Shown here: positions 1 to 11,200 of the stretch, one piece after another
How positions within the stretch are numbered: position 1 is the first letter of the stretch
How the letters are laid out: every line of letters starts with the position of its first letter
Origin: Candidatus Poribacteria bacterium
Lineage (GTDB): Bacteria > Poribacteria > DTPJ01 > WJIO01
Direction of reading: 5' to 3'
DNA: 24,329 nt
Assembly (NCBI GenBank): GCA_014730235.1
Contig: WJIO01000309.1
Coordinates: 1 to 24,329, forward strand
Translations under genes and position numbers: made by a program
Notes under the pieces: model-generated
The model's database searches: none
The model's input: only the letters and a program-made list of their open reading frames with translations
What the model was told of the DNA's origin: nothing

Positions 1-774
1 CCTATGGTCTATACCATTACAGCCGATTCAGATGGCCAGGATATTGGCAAGAACGGCACATTTATATTTGGTGATAAAAATATTATTATTGATGAAGTGG
101 AGTTTTACGACTGCACCTTTGAATCTCCCTCCAATATATCTCATTTTTATTTTCAGATAGCACCCTTTGCCGGTGACCTACTGCAAAAAGGCTTTAAAAT
201 AAGCAAAAGCGAACTGAAACTTGCCAGGGCAATAATTGCTATTGGTTACCCAATTAGTCCGGGCAATACATGGACAGAAAAAACTGACCTGCAAGCCAAA
301 AACATCCAGATACCCGGTCTTGCAATGCCGATCGATCTGGATATAAAGAACGTAACAATAAAAACCAGGGTTTCTTCCCAGACAATATCAGTTCCCGCTG
401 GTGTTTTTGATACCCTTTTGCTGGAAAGCACATATAAGGGCAGATGGATAGGAATACCCATGACTCTGATTCAACGTACATGGCTTAGCGAAGATAATAT
501 AGCCGTTAAAAGGAATTTTGAGTTTACAAGTCCATCACCGTTGATGATATATGAAATACAGCTATCACAACTAAGCACAAAACCATGGGATACAAACCTG
601 GATGGTATTGTTAATGATCAGGATTTAAAAAATGTGCTGGATAATTTTGGCAAGCCAATAACAAGAGTCAGACTTCCAAACCCGGATACTGATGGTAATG
701 GAATTGTCGATATAACAGACCTGGTCAGTGTAGGTCTGCATTATGGTGAAAAATATGCCTGGTCAAACCAATAA
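1..774 (+). CDS. Exported-type protein with C-terminal dockerin-like domain (5' end outside window)
   Basis: The reading frame is open to the first base, so the true start probably lies upstream; the first in-frame ATG is at position 4. The body (about residues 1-190) looks beta-rich. It contains a stretch VPAGVFDTLLLEST followed by TWLSEDNIAVKRN, which recalls the DUF3108/TapB-type proteins where such a pattern recurs; that family link is tentative. The C-terminus has two 12-residue calcium loops of dockerin/EF-hand type, DTNLDGIVNDQD (residues 196-207) and DTDGNGIVDITD (228-239), each followed by a short helix (LKNVLDNFG, LVSVGLHYG). Dockerins bind cohesins or decorate extracellular proteins; no cohesin is visible here. 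The gene converges on the minus-strand gene train. A signal peptide cannot be judged because the N-terminus is missing. Confidence 0.85.
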   Translation, partial: PMVYTITADSDGQDIGKNGTFIFGDKNIIIDEVEFYDCTFESPSNISHFYFQIAPFAGDLLQKGFKISKSELKLARAIIAIGYPISPGNTWTEKTDLQAKNIQIPGLAMPIDLDIKNVTIKTRVSSQTISVPAGVFDTLLLESTYKGRWIGIPMTLIQRTWLSEDNIAVKRNFEFTSPSPLMIYEIQLSQLSTKPWDTNLDGIVNDQDLKNVLDNFGKPITRVRLPNPDTDGNGIVDITDLVSVGLHYGEKYAWSNQ

Positions 775-776
775 AA

Positions 777-804
777 AAGGGCATCACCTTACGGCAATGC
801 CCTT
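777..804 (-). terminator. Rho-independent terminator of the minus-strand gene train
   Basis: A perfect 8-bp stem, AAGGGCAT at 777-784 and ATGCCCTT at 797-804, encloses a 12-nt loop. Read on the minus strand it lies just after the stop codon of the PorV-TPR gene and runs into a T tract (the A run at 773-778 on the plus strand). This is the expected form of an intrinsic terminator for that gene and for anything cotranscribed with it. Confidence 0.75.
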
Positions 805-835
805 ATCTTGGGTGAGGAGGGGGAATACCCAAGAT
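805..835 (+). terminator. Hairpin terminator of the dockerin-protein gene
   Basis: A perfect 9-bp stem, ATCTTGGGT at 805-813 and ACCCAAGAT at 827-835, directly abuts the first hairpin. On the plus strand it is followed by the T-rich TATTTCTT. It probably stops transcription arriving from the plus-strand gene. The T tract is imperfect, so confidence is moderate. Confidence 0.6.
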
Positions 836-841
836 TATTTC

Positions 842-2245
842 TTACCCTTCCTTCTTTAGATTAGCCAACTGAACTTTTACATCCCGGAAATCTTCGTCAA
901 TCATCCTTATCTTTTCCATTTCAATAATCGCTTTGTTATACCAATTCCGACTGCCAGTTGATTCCCATTTCTTTTTATACAACATAGCCAGTTCATAATG
1001 TATTCTCGGGTCTTTTGGTGCAATTCTTACGGCAGTCATTAAATGTTCCAATGCTTCATCCTGCCGATCCATTTCAAAGAGTATATCGGCTGCAATAACA
1101 TGAGCGTCCAGAATCGCAGTTAATTCTGCTCCGCTTTCAGGATCCAGTATATCCTCGCAAACCTTTAAGGCATCACCAAGACGACCAGCTTCTTTATGTT
1201 CAACAGCTAATTGCAGGCTTTCATCTATATCTTCATGGATTGCGGCAATATCTTCATCGCCATCTTCAATATTCAGATCAGAGCTTCTGCTGAAACTATC
1301 GAAACGGACATTGAGGGAGAATTGATGAGTTCCGTAAATATCGCTTATAGAATCTTCTTTAAAGAATAAGGGGTATCTGAAGGCGTAATCGATCTGTGCG
1401 TCTGTATTACCTCCACGATTTATTATATAACTCGCACCCAGGGACATATCATGGAAGTTAAAACCACCTCTAAGACCTATGCTTCCACCAGCTAACCATG
1501 ACTCTAAACCGACATTCAGGTTTATATCCTTGCTGTCATTAACGTCTTTATTCCTGTAGGTAAAATCTACAACCGGGGTAATGTTTCCGAATCTAAGGGC
1601 CGTTCCCGCCTGCAACAACATAGGAACTTTATCTTCTGCGTTTTCATCCAGAGCCATATCCGGTTGATTTACATTTAACAGGGCAAAACCGAAGGATAAA
1701 TTGTTTGTTACTTTAATCAGGGTTCCCACGTCAAGAGCGATACCATTTGTTGTCATACTTTCGCTGAAAAGTGGATCTATCTCTGTATAATCATTTTCAT
1801 CAAAACCGGCAAAAAGGCCTTTAGCATTTACACCAAGATATACTCTACCAAATGTCCGACCATAGCCCAGGGATATAGTCGTCTCACGGTATAATGGCGT
1901 ATTTAACATCGCCAGGTTGATAGCAAAGGCCCCATATTGCCCCGATGGTTGGGTGTAGCTTATGTAACCTCGTCCCAAGCTGTCATCCTCAAGTCCTGCG
2001 TAAAGTCTATCATAAGCAGCAGCAACCTCAGTCCTTCCGAGCTGACCAATACCGGCAGGATTAAACATTACGGCAGAGGAATCATCAGCCAAAGCCACAA
2101 AGGCCCCACCCATCCCCATAGGACGCACTCCTCCCCTGTCAACAAAAGCCGCATAACTGCTGAAAGGCATAATTAAAGCCATAAGCAGAAAACCCAGGGC
2201 TATTGAAACTTTGAAATGAAATTTGTCTATATTTTCTTGATTCAT
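842..2245 (-). CDS. PorV/UPF0164-like outer membrane barrel with C-terminal TPR region
   Basis: This 467-aa protein has a Sec signal peptide (hydrophobic SIALGFLLMALIMPFSSYA, cleavage near residue 32). Next comes the family hallmark RPMGMGGAFVALADDSSAV followed by MFNPAG, as seen in PorV/PorQ/UPF0164 barrels. Alternating beta-strand sequence continues to about residue 320 and ends in HQFSLNVRF. An acidic linker (about 325-340) leads into about three TPR-like helical pairs (341-373, 378-412, 413-452), including EALEHLMTAVRIAPKDP. The barrel should sit in the outer membrane with the TPR part in the periplasm. The ATG follows AAGGGTGA at good spacing. The gene starts 33 bp after the stop of the giant gene, so the two are probably cotranscribed. 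By analogy with PorV it may help export or anchor that giant protein; this is inference. The TPR extension is not part of classical PorV. Confidence 0.85.
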   Translation of the reverse strand: MNQENIDKFHFKVSIALGFLLMALIMPFSSYAAFVDRGGVRPMGMGGAFVALADDSSAVMFNPAGIGQLGRTEVAAAYDRLYAGLEDDSLGRGYISYTQPSGQYGAFAINLAMLNTPLYRETTISLGYGRTFGRVYLGVNAKGLFAGFDENDYTEIDPLFSESMTTNGIALDVGTLIKVTNNLSFGFALLNVNQPDMALDENAEDKVPMLLQAGTALRFGNITPVVDFTYRNKDVNDSKDINLNVGLESWLAGGSIGLRGGFNFHDMSLGASYIINRGGNTDAQIDYAFRYPLFFKEDSISDIYGTHQFSLNVRFDSFSRSSDLNIEDGDEDIAAIHEDIDESLQLAVEHKEAGRLGDALKVCEDILDPESGAELTAILDAHVIAADILFEMDRQDEALEHLMTAVRIAPKDPRIHYELAMLYKKKWESTGSRNWYNKAIIEMEKIRMIDEDFRDVKVQLANLKKEG

Positions 2246-2278
2246 AATTTTATCACCCTTATAAATGCGTCCCTGTAA

Positions 2279-5200
2279 TTATCGGGCTAAAACGATTGTG
2301 TTACCTTTAACCTCGCCATCAACCTCTATCTGATATACATATACACCCATTTCCACAGGTTGGCCTTCGTCATCAAGACCATCCCATGTGGTGAAACCAT
2401 TTTCCAGTCTTCTTACCAACTTGCCCCGAAGATCAAATATTCTGATTATCGAATCTTTATTATCAGGATTATTGAAATAGAAACTTACAGTATCGTTTAT
2501 ACCGTCATTATTTGGTGTAAATGGATTTGGATTAGCACCCAGCAGTTTAAATTCTCCGGGCACTTCACTTACCTCGAAAATACCAAAGATGGAAAGAGCG
2601 TTAACGGTAACGCTGATGTTATCTCTGTTTTTGTCCGTCTGGCCACCGATTTTATTCCATCTTACGCCATCCCAACGGAACACAGCCAGATTTCCGTTTA
2701 TATTGCTCATACCTTGATACTGTAAATAAAGGGTTGCCGGACTGGTAAAGGTGTCAGAAAAGTCTTTTTCACCATTTTCATCCATAAGATCAAATTCATA
2801 AGCAACCAGTGGTAATATAGAACCCGGGCCAATATCGGGATTATTTTCAGCCGGTTCAGGTGATTCAATATGACTTATATGAACGGTGAAGTCCCGATCC
2901 ACAGCACCGGAAGATACCTCTATACGGGTATCGTTATCACTGATGTTATCATCTCTTTTTTCTGGCAGGAACACAGTTCCACCATCGGCAGACTTAATCA
3001 ATGGACGATATAGTATGCTCAGTTTCTCCAACGCCTGGTTTCCGGCTTCGTCTAAGGCTGAAACTGTTATGATATTTTCTCCGACTTTTAGTGATACCAG
3101 ACAGCTAAAGTTTCCATTCTTATCAACAGAAATCTCAGTCGAAGCGTTTATATAACCTCTTGGAGCAACAGTAACCAAAGCATCCGACTCAGTATGTCCT
3201 TTAATTTCAATACGAGCGGACAATACCTCTACAGATGGAGCAGCACCGCTGGTTACAGGCTTTTCTATCACAAGTTCCGGTGGTAGGTTGTCCAGATCAA
3301 CTTCTATTCTGGAATCTGAAGATGAATTACCTACAACGTCTGTAGCAGTAACTGTTATTGGAATACCCGTAACGACACCGTTTGCGGCTTTTGTGTTTTC
3401 GTTTGATATGGCGTATTTCAGGGTATAGGTAAATGTGCCATCTCCATTACTTACAGGCTCTTTTACCTGTTTCAGCCCGACAGGATATGTAGAATCCAAC
3501 GGACTGAAATCCCCTGTTAAGTTGTAATTATTATCATCAAGAACAACCGACAGCGTTACAGTATCCCCATTCTTGTATATATTATCATCATCAGCGTTTC
3601 TAACTTCCATGATACCCGGTGCTGTATTATCCAGTTTCACCATAAGTTTATACTCAACAAGGTTACCGGCTTTATCCTCAGCGGATATAATAACAGCATA
3701 TTCACCATCCGGTATAGTATTGGAACTGCTGATCTCGTAATGGGTTGTATACGTTGTTCCAGCTTCGTCAGCTTCTGTTTCTTCACTGCCGGATGTATAC
3801 CCGGAATCTATATTGCTGAAATCAACTTTCAGCGTGTAGTCGGACATATCCCATTTTGTTCTCAATGTTACAGGGTCACCATCAGCAAAGGAAACGCCGG
3901 ATAAAAGAGTATTTTCTTCCTCCGTTCGGGCTTTATGCCACATATCATCCTTATGCAGATGAGTTTCTGTCAATACAGGATAAAGATTATCCAGAGCTAC
4001 TTTATATGTCCATGTTACATACTCCACACCATCGGATGCTGTCACAACTATCGAGGCATCTGGTCTATCCCACCACAGGTTGCTCTGGGAAATTGTATAT
4101 TCTACAGTATATGTGTTGTCACCGTTATTTGTAGTCTCCACAGCTTCAGGAATATAGTTGGAATCCAGTTGACTGAAGTCTGCTGTAACCTTCAGATCCG
4201 GAGCATCACACACTACAGTTAATTTCACATTCGAACCATTTGAATAGGCTGGTCTGTCTGAGGATACATCAACTATGCTGGGAAGGTTGTTTCTTAGCCT
4301 CAGGGTTATATCATCATATACCGTCACATTCCCTGCTGAGTCCTCAGCGGTTATAATCAGATTCTTGAAACCATCGGGCTTGGTGTTATCATCAGATACC
4401 ACATGTGTTAGTATGTATTCACCATCATCCAGACTTTCCATTTCCACAGGTTCAGTAACCGCAGAATCAAGTTGAGAAAGGTCTATACTGACGTTGTAAT
4501 CCAATTCATCCCAGTGAGTCCTTATGGTGACTGTCTCGCCATTCCTGACCCTTGTTTCTTTTGCCCCAGGTTCTGACGGAAATGCGGAATCCACATCTAT
4601 ATCTGTTCCAGTATGCAGCGGTGGGGCTGTATCATATTTAATGCGGAGATTATCAGGAACAACAGACGAATGGTTAATGGAATCTGTAGCGCGTAGTTTT
4701 ATTATATAATCACCGTTACCCTGAGGTTTCAGTTTGTATATCCAGTAGACCGGATCCCACAAATTATCTACAGGAATCAAGTCTTCATCCACAAGACCAT
4801 CACTATCGTTGTCTATACCGTCAAATGCTTCTTCATCTATACTACCATCGTTATCATTGTCCACTTTATCGCCGCTGAATGTGGTATTAACCCAATTATT
4901 TATAGGATCTTTGCGTGTAGTAGAAGAACCCTTTGGAATAAAGCTTCCTGAAAGGGATACAGACCTTACACCACTCCAGTCCTGGGCAGTTCCAGAGATT
5001 ATGACAGGTTGCTGATTTGTTATAAGACTGTAACCATCGGGATTAACCATTTCAATTGCCGGTGCGTCCTTATCCATTGACACTGTTCCAGAAACTTCTC
5101 TTATGTTCCCGGCCACGTCCCTGGCGGTTATAACGTATGTATACTCACCATCTTCATCCGCGCCGCTTCCATCCCAACGGATCCAGTATTCACCATCACC

Positions 5201-8200
5201 GTCAAAAGCTCTGTTAAGATCCGGTGTTGCGACTTTTTCCAGGTTCTTATCAAATATGCTCACACTTACACTGTCCCGAAGCTCTGAGTTATCGCCACGA
5301 CCTTCAGAACCACTTACAGTAAAGGTTATAGTTGTGGAATCGGAGAAGCCATCACCATCAGGTGTAAAGGGATTATTGGAAACAATAGGATTATCCACTG
5401 ATGGCGGATGGGTGTCAATTCCCACATTGGTAGATTCCACAGCGCCGGTTAATCCCATGTCGTCCACAGCGTCAACCTTAACAACATAAGAACCATCGGG
5501 CAGAAGCTCTGAATTATTATCCGTTCCATCCCATAATTCGTCATTCATACCGGCTGTTCGGGATTCCCAATCTACAAGTATCTTAACTGATTGTCCCTGA
5601 TCGTTGTAGATAATGGCTCTTACGCTGGCATCTTTAGATAACCCATAGGATATGGTCGTATTATCATATGTACCATCGGCATTGGGTGAGAATACCAGAG
5701 GGAACGCACCAAGATTACTTACCACAGGTCCACCGGGTTGTACTGTGTCATAGCTAAAGTGTATAGATGCACCATCTTCATGGATGGAATTTCCGGCTTT
5801 ATCAGCAAACCACACCTTAACTGTATAGCTGCCATCCACAGAGCCGTCCATAGCAAGAGGACTTTCAAACACATAGCTCATTAATACATTACCATCGTCT
5901 AATACAGAATATTCCATGCTTCCTGGTATTTTACCATCAGGACCGTATGCTTCCGCAACCAGGGAATTTTCATCTACACCAGAACCTGCATTATCGCTGA
6001 TAGTTACGCTGGCTTCTGAAAGCTTTACATTTACCACAGAAGAACCGTCACCAGGTGAAGCAGACACTAATTCTGGTGGTGTAGAGTCCAGAAGGAATCT
6101 ATATGTCTGTTGATTTACTGATATATTACCCAGCTTATCGCTGGCTGTTACTCTAACGGTGTATTCACCATCCAGAGCAAGTTCATTAAGATCCAGTATA
6201 AGGGTGTCAACACCGTTATTATGCTGTGTAGCTTCAACATCCATACCTTCTTTATCTATCAGTTCAATTCTGCATTCACTTAGATTAACACCTGAACCAC
6301 TGTCACTTACCAGTGCGATTATCTTTTCAAGAGGTAAAGCCTCTACAGGTATAATGTTCTGTATATCGCTTTCCAGTTCTATTCCGTCTACATCATCAAC
6401 ATATACAGCGTCTACAACAGCCGGTGTGGTATCGTATACAAACGTAGGAGTATATGATACGGTGTTACCGGTGTTATCTACAGCTTTTATGTCAATGGTA
6501 TATTCCCCATCGTCAGAACCGTCGTTAGCGAAGGGATACTGCAGTTCAAAAGTCATAGCATCAATACCATCATCGGTAAGATTTCCGGTGATTTCTTGGC
6601 CTTGTGGATCAAGTAATCTGATGCTGGAGTTTTCTAGGTCTACCCCTGTTCCACTCTTATCACCCAGCTTCACCTCTACAGTTTCAACAGGTTCTGATAG
6701 ATAAGCACCATTCCAGGGTGTTACAGAAACTAAAGTCGGTGCTGTAGGCATGTATGTAAAGCTGAACTGCTCTTCATCAGACTCATTACCCGCTTTGTCG
6801 TATAGAGTCACAGAAACTGTATATTTACCGTTGACTGAACCATCAACATGTAATGGTGAGAATGTGAGGATCATGGATTCTGAATTATCCTCCCGAATAC
6901 CCGGTATTACATTACCGGCAGGATTAACTAACTGGATAGTTGAATTTTCCATATCCACACCGGAAAGGAAATCCTGAGCCTGTATAGAAACCCTATCCAG
7001 AGAATACACCACCGTTGATCCGTCCTCCGGTGTAACACTTACCACCTTAGGAGCTGCAGTATCATATATAAAGGAATACCCCTTTGCCTCAGCTACCATG
7101 TTACCTATATTATCCTGAGGTGTGACCTGTATATTATATACACCGTCTTCAGTGAGAGGATCGAAGGTGAATTTTATTGTATCAACACCGTTATCTACCT
7201 GTCGTCCTTCTACATCCATTAACCTTATTTCAGACCTTTCCAGATCAACTCCGGTATGGAAATCAATAAGCTTTGCTGAAACGCTTTCTATACTTTCATT
7301 GAGTATAGACGAATCCGCAGGTGTAATAATATCAACTACAGGCGGCAATGTATCATATATAAAAGCACCTTCGTATGTAGTAGTAACACCTGAGTTATCA
7401 ACGGCTGTAACCTTTATGGTGTATACACCATCGTCAGAGCTATCAGTAGCCAGGTTTTCCTGTAGCTTCAACCTTACGGAGTCTGGTTGTACAACCTCAA
7501 GCGTTCCGTTTAACATTTCACCATCGAGATCAACCAGTTCAATGCGGGAGCTTTCCAGATCAAGACCGGATCCGCTGTTGTCTTGCATAGTAGCAGTAAT
7601 GTATACAGGGGGTTTATTCTGGTTAGAGTTATTCGCCGGGGTGGTAGAGATTACAGCCGGGGCCTTTGTAATATAGCTGAATTTAATTTCAGTAGGCTTA
7701 CTGGAGTTTCCTACCTTATCCTGGGCTGTCACTCTTATAGTGTATGACCCATCCTTATAATCATCAGGGATTATGCTTTCATCCAGTGTATATATAAGGG
7801 TATCGGGTTCCTGTCTATTCAAATCACCGGCTACTGCTACACCATCGGGATCAAGGAGTTCCATGAAACATGATCCCAATTCCAGACCGGCGGAACTGCT
7901 GGAAATACCGTCGCTTAATACTGCTTTTACCTCTGACATCCAGGATGTTATAACTGAACCGCCAGCAGGCTGTGTAGATGTTATCTTTGGCCCTGCAGTA
8001 TCATATATAAACTCATACAGGATTGGTTCAGGCAATTCATTACCAAGGATATCAACAGGACTTACGGATATTTCATAAAGACCATCGGCTGTTCCATCTT
8101 CGGGAAGCTGGAAGAAGCGGAAGGTAACTGTATCAACACCGTTATTCACCTGTTCACCGGTTATAACAACAGGACCACTAAGGCTTATCTTCGACTCAAA

Positions 8201-11200
8201 CAGGTCAACACCGGCGTATTTATCGCCTAATTTTACCTTAATACTGTCAAAGGATTCGCTGATAACTGGTGTTGGAACATCACTCACAGGCGGTCTGGTC
8301 TGTTTTGACTTTGGCTGTATAGCCACCACATAAGGCGCGGTGGAATCGTATACAAATCCAGCTTTATACTGGGCTGACTGACCATCATTGTCTACAGCTT
8401 TGATGTATACCATGTATTCACCATCGTCTGTACCGTCGTTTGCAAGAGGTATTGCGAAAGTGTATGTTATAGTATCAATGGAATTATGTGTTAATATATC
8501 ATTGTCGGAAACACCGGGACCTTCTACAACAACCATGCTCTGAGAGAAATCCAGACCATTTCCGCTTCGACTACGGTCTTTCAATGTTACTCTAACCTCA
8601 ACTACAGAGCGTTCAAATTGCCTGTTTTCATTAGAAGCCAGTGATAATACTGCATCCTCGCTTACAACCTCCACATCCACCAGTTCCGGGGCCAAAGCAC
8701 TGTAATTAAACGGAACCTCGATTTCTCCTGTATTTCCGGCTTTGTCCTTTGGTATTACTTTTATGGTATACTGACCGTCTGCACTGCCGTCAGTAGCAAA
8801 AGTCGGGAATGTAAGGGTCATCACACTAACGCCGTCAGTGCTTCGTATAGTCTGTGTTTCTTTACCAGACGGGTTGTAGAGCTTAATCTCCGAACTGCGT
8901 ATGTCAACACCTGTGCCGTTACCATCATCAAGCTCAACAGAAACGCTGGAAAGCTCATCCACTATGGTAGTATTGGCTTCGGGTGTAGATTCTACTACAA
9001 ACGGCGGATTTGTATCGTATATAAAGCTGAACTCCTGTTCAGTGCCTATATTACCAACCTCATCCACAGGTATTACCGTTATAATATACTCACCGTCATG
9101 GCTGGAATCGGTAACCAGAGCATCAAATTCCCATTTTATAGTATCAACACCGTCGTTAGACTGAGAACCACTAACAGCACCATCGGGGCCTATCATATCA
9201 ATAACAGATTTTTCCAGGTCAACGCCGCTGCCAATATCCTCCAGCCTTGCTGATACATAGCTGATGCTGTCTTTTACCATGCTTCCATCAGCCGGCCATG
9301 TAGACCTGATTACGGGCGGGGTGGTATCAAAGGTAAATCCTGTGGTATAGAATGCACTGATTCCTGTTTTATCCACAGCTTTTATTTCCAACTTATAATT
9401 ACCGTCATCTTTGAGGTCATCCTGCAAGGTGAAGCTAATTATATTTGGCAGTTCAAAACCAGGTTCACCGGCTAAAGTCTGACCATCGGACTTTACCAGC
9501 TTTATACTGCTGTTCTGTAAATCCAGTCCTGTTCCACTGTTATCGTCAAGAACGGCTGAAACTAAGCGTATGGGCTGACTTATCTTAGCACCATCAGCAG
9601 GGGTTGTGGAAACCAGGGCGGCGGATCTGGTATTGTATGTAAATATTCTTACAGCAGCAGGACTTACGTTACCAACGTTGTCCTGGGTCAGTATTCTCAT
9701 CATATAAGTACCATCATCAGAACCATCGGTGGCTAAAGGTTCATCAAGGTTGAAAACCAGTGCTGCATCATTACCCAATGTCTCGCCACCAAGCTTTTCT
9801 CTTTCATCTTCTGGATCAATGTAGTATACGCGAATTTTAAAGGTTTCCTCTCCACCGGTTTCCTCAATCCATACAGAGAAATTGGAAACGCTGCCGGGAT
9901 CAATATCTCCAGGAACTACGGGGTTCTTTACATCTGATGAACCGGAACTTACCATGCGACCATTTGCATCATAAGCACTAACATTTACACGAATCTTCTC
10001 TTTAACACTGCCCGAGCGGTTCTCAATTTCACCGCTTATAACATAATAATCTATCATTATGTTACCGGTACCATCAGCCGATGGTAACTGGGCCTTTACA
10101 GTGCTCCAATTACGTACCACAAGCGGAGAAGCGTTCTCATTGGCTAATATATCCTCTGCGCTTAGTTTCTGGAGATTACCAGTTACTTTCGATCCATCGG
10201 GGCCAATCAGTGAAAGGTCACATGCAGAAAGGTCAATTCCAGAGCCTATAGTTCCATCGCTGAGAATTACCTCCATCCGATCCAGGGGTGATGTAATAAT
10301 CTCACCATTAAAGGGATCAGAAGACATGATCTTAGGTGTTGAAGTATCGAACGTAAACTTAAAAGCGGTCTTTTCTATTGAATCACTACCATTTCCAAGA
10401 ATGTCCAACGGTTTAATTTTTATTGTGTATATACCATCGGTCATTTCCTGCTGGGGATTGAAAAATTCCAGTCCTATAGTATCATCACCTATAAAGAACT
10501 TTTCAGCGGGAATATCCGGTTCTATTCTGATTTCGGAATTTGCTACATCCACACCGGTCATATCTTCCAGCTTGATCATAACCTGCTCTATAGGTACATT
10601 AAATATAGAACCATCCTCCGGTATTGTCTCAACTACGCGGGGTAAGGACGTATCATACATAAATATATAGGGTTCATATTCAACCCAATGACCATCTCTA
10701 TCAGCACCGCGTATTAAAACCATATATCGGCCATCATCGGTTCCATCGTTATTTAAGGATTCAGCGAATATATAGGTCAATACATCCACACCGTTATTAT
10801 TTAATGTATCTTCACTGGAAACGCCGGGACCCTCTACAAATATGAAACTGGAATCAAAATCAATGCCGCTTCCACTACGGTCTTTCAGAACAGCCTTGAT
10901 GCTTAAACCTTTTTGAGTAATAGATATCTGTGGTTTATCTTCTGTTTCCAGATATTTTATCTCACCGGCAGTATCAGCATAGACATTAACAAGCTCAGGG
11001 CCTACAGCGTTGTATTCAAATGTATACTCTACAGAGGATTGGTTTCCCAGCCAGTCCGTTGACATAAATGTGACTCTATATTCTCCGTCGTCTGTAGAAT
11101 CATCAACACTGAGGGGATTATCCAGGGTATATATAATATATTCATCACCATCTATATATTCTATGTTTCTTTTACCTTCCACAGGTCCTTCAGGACCATA

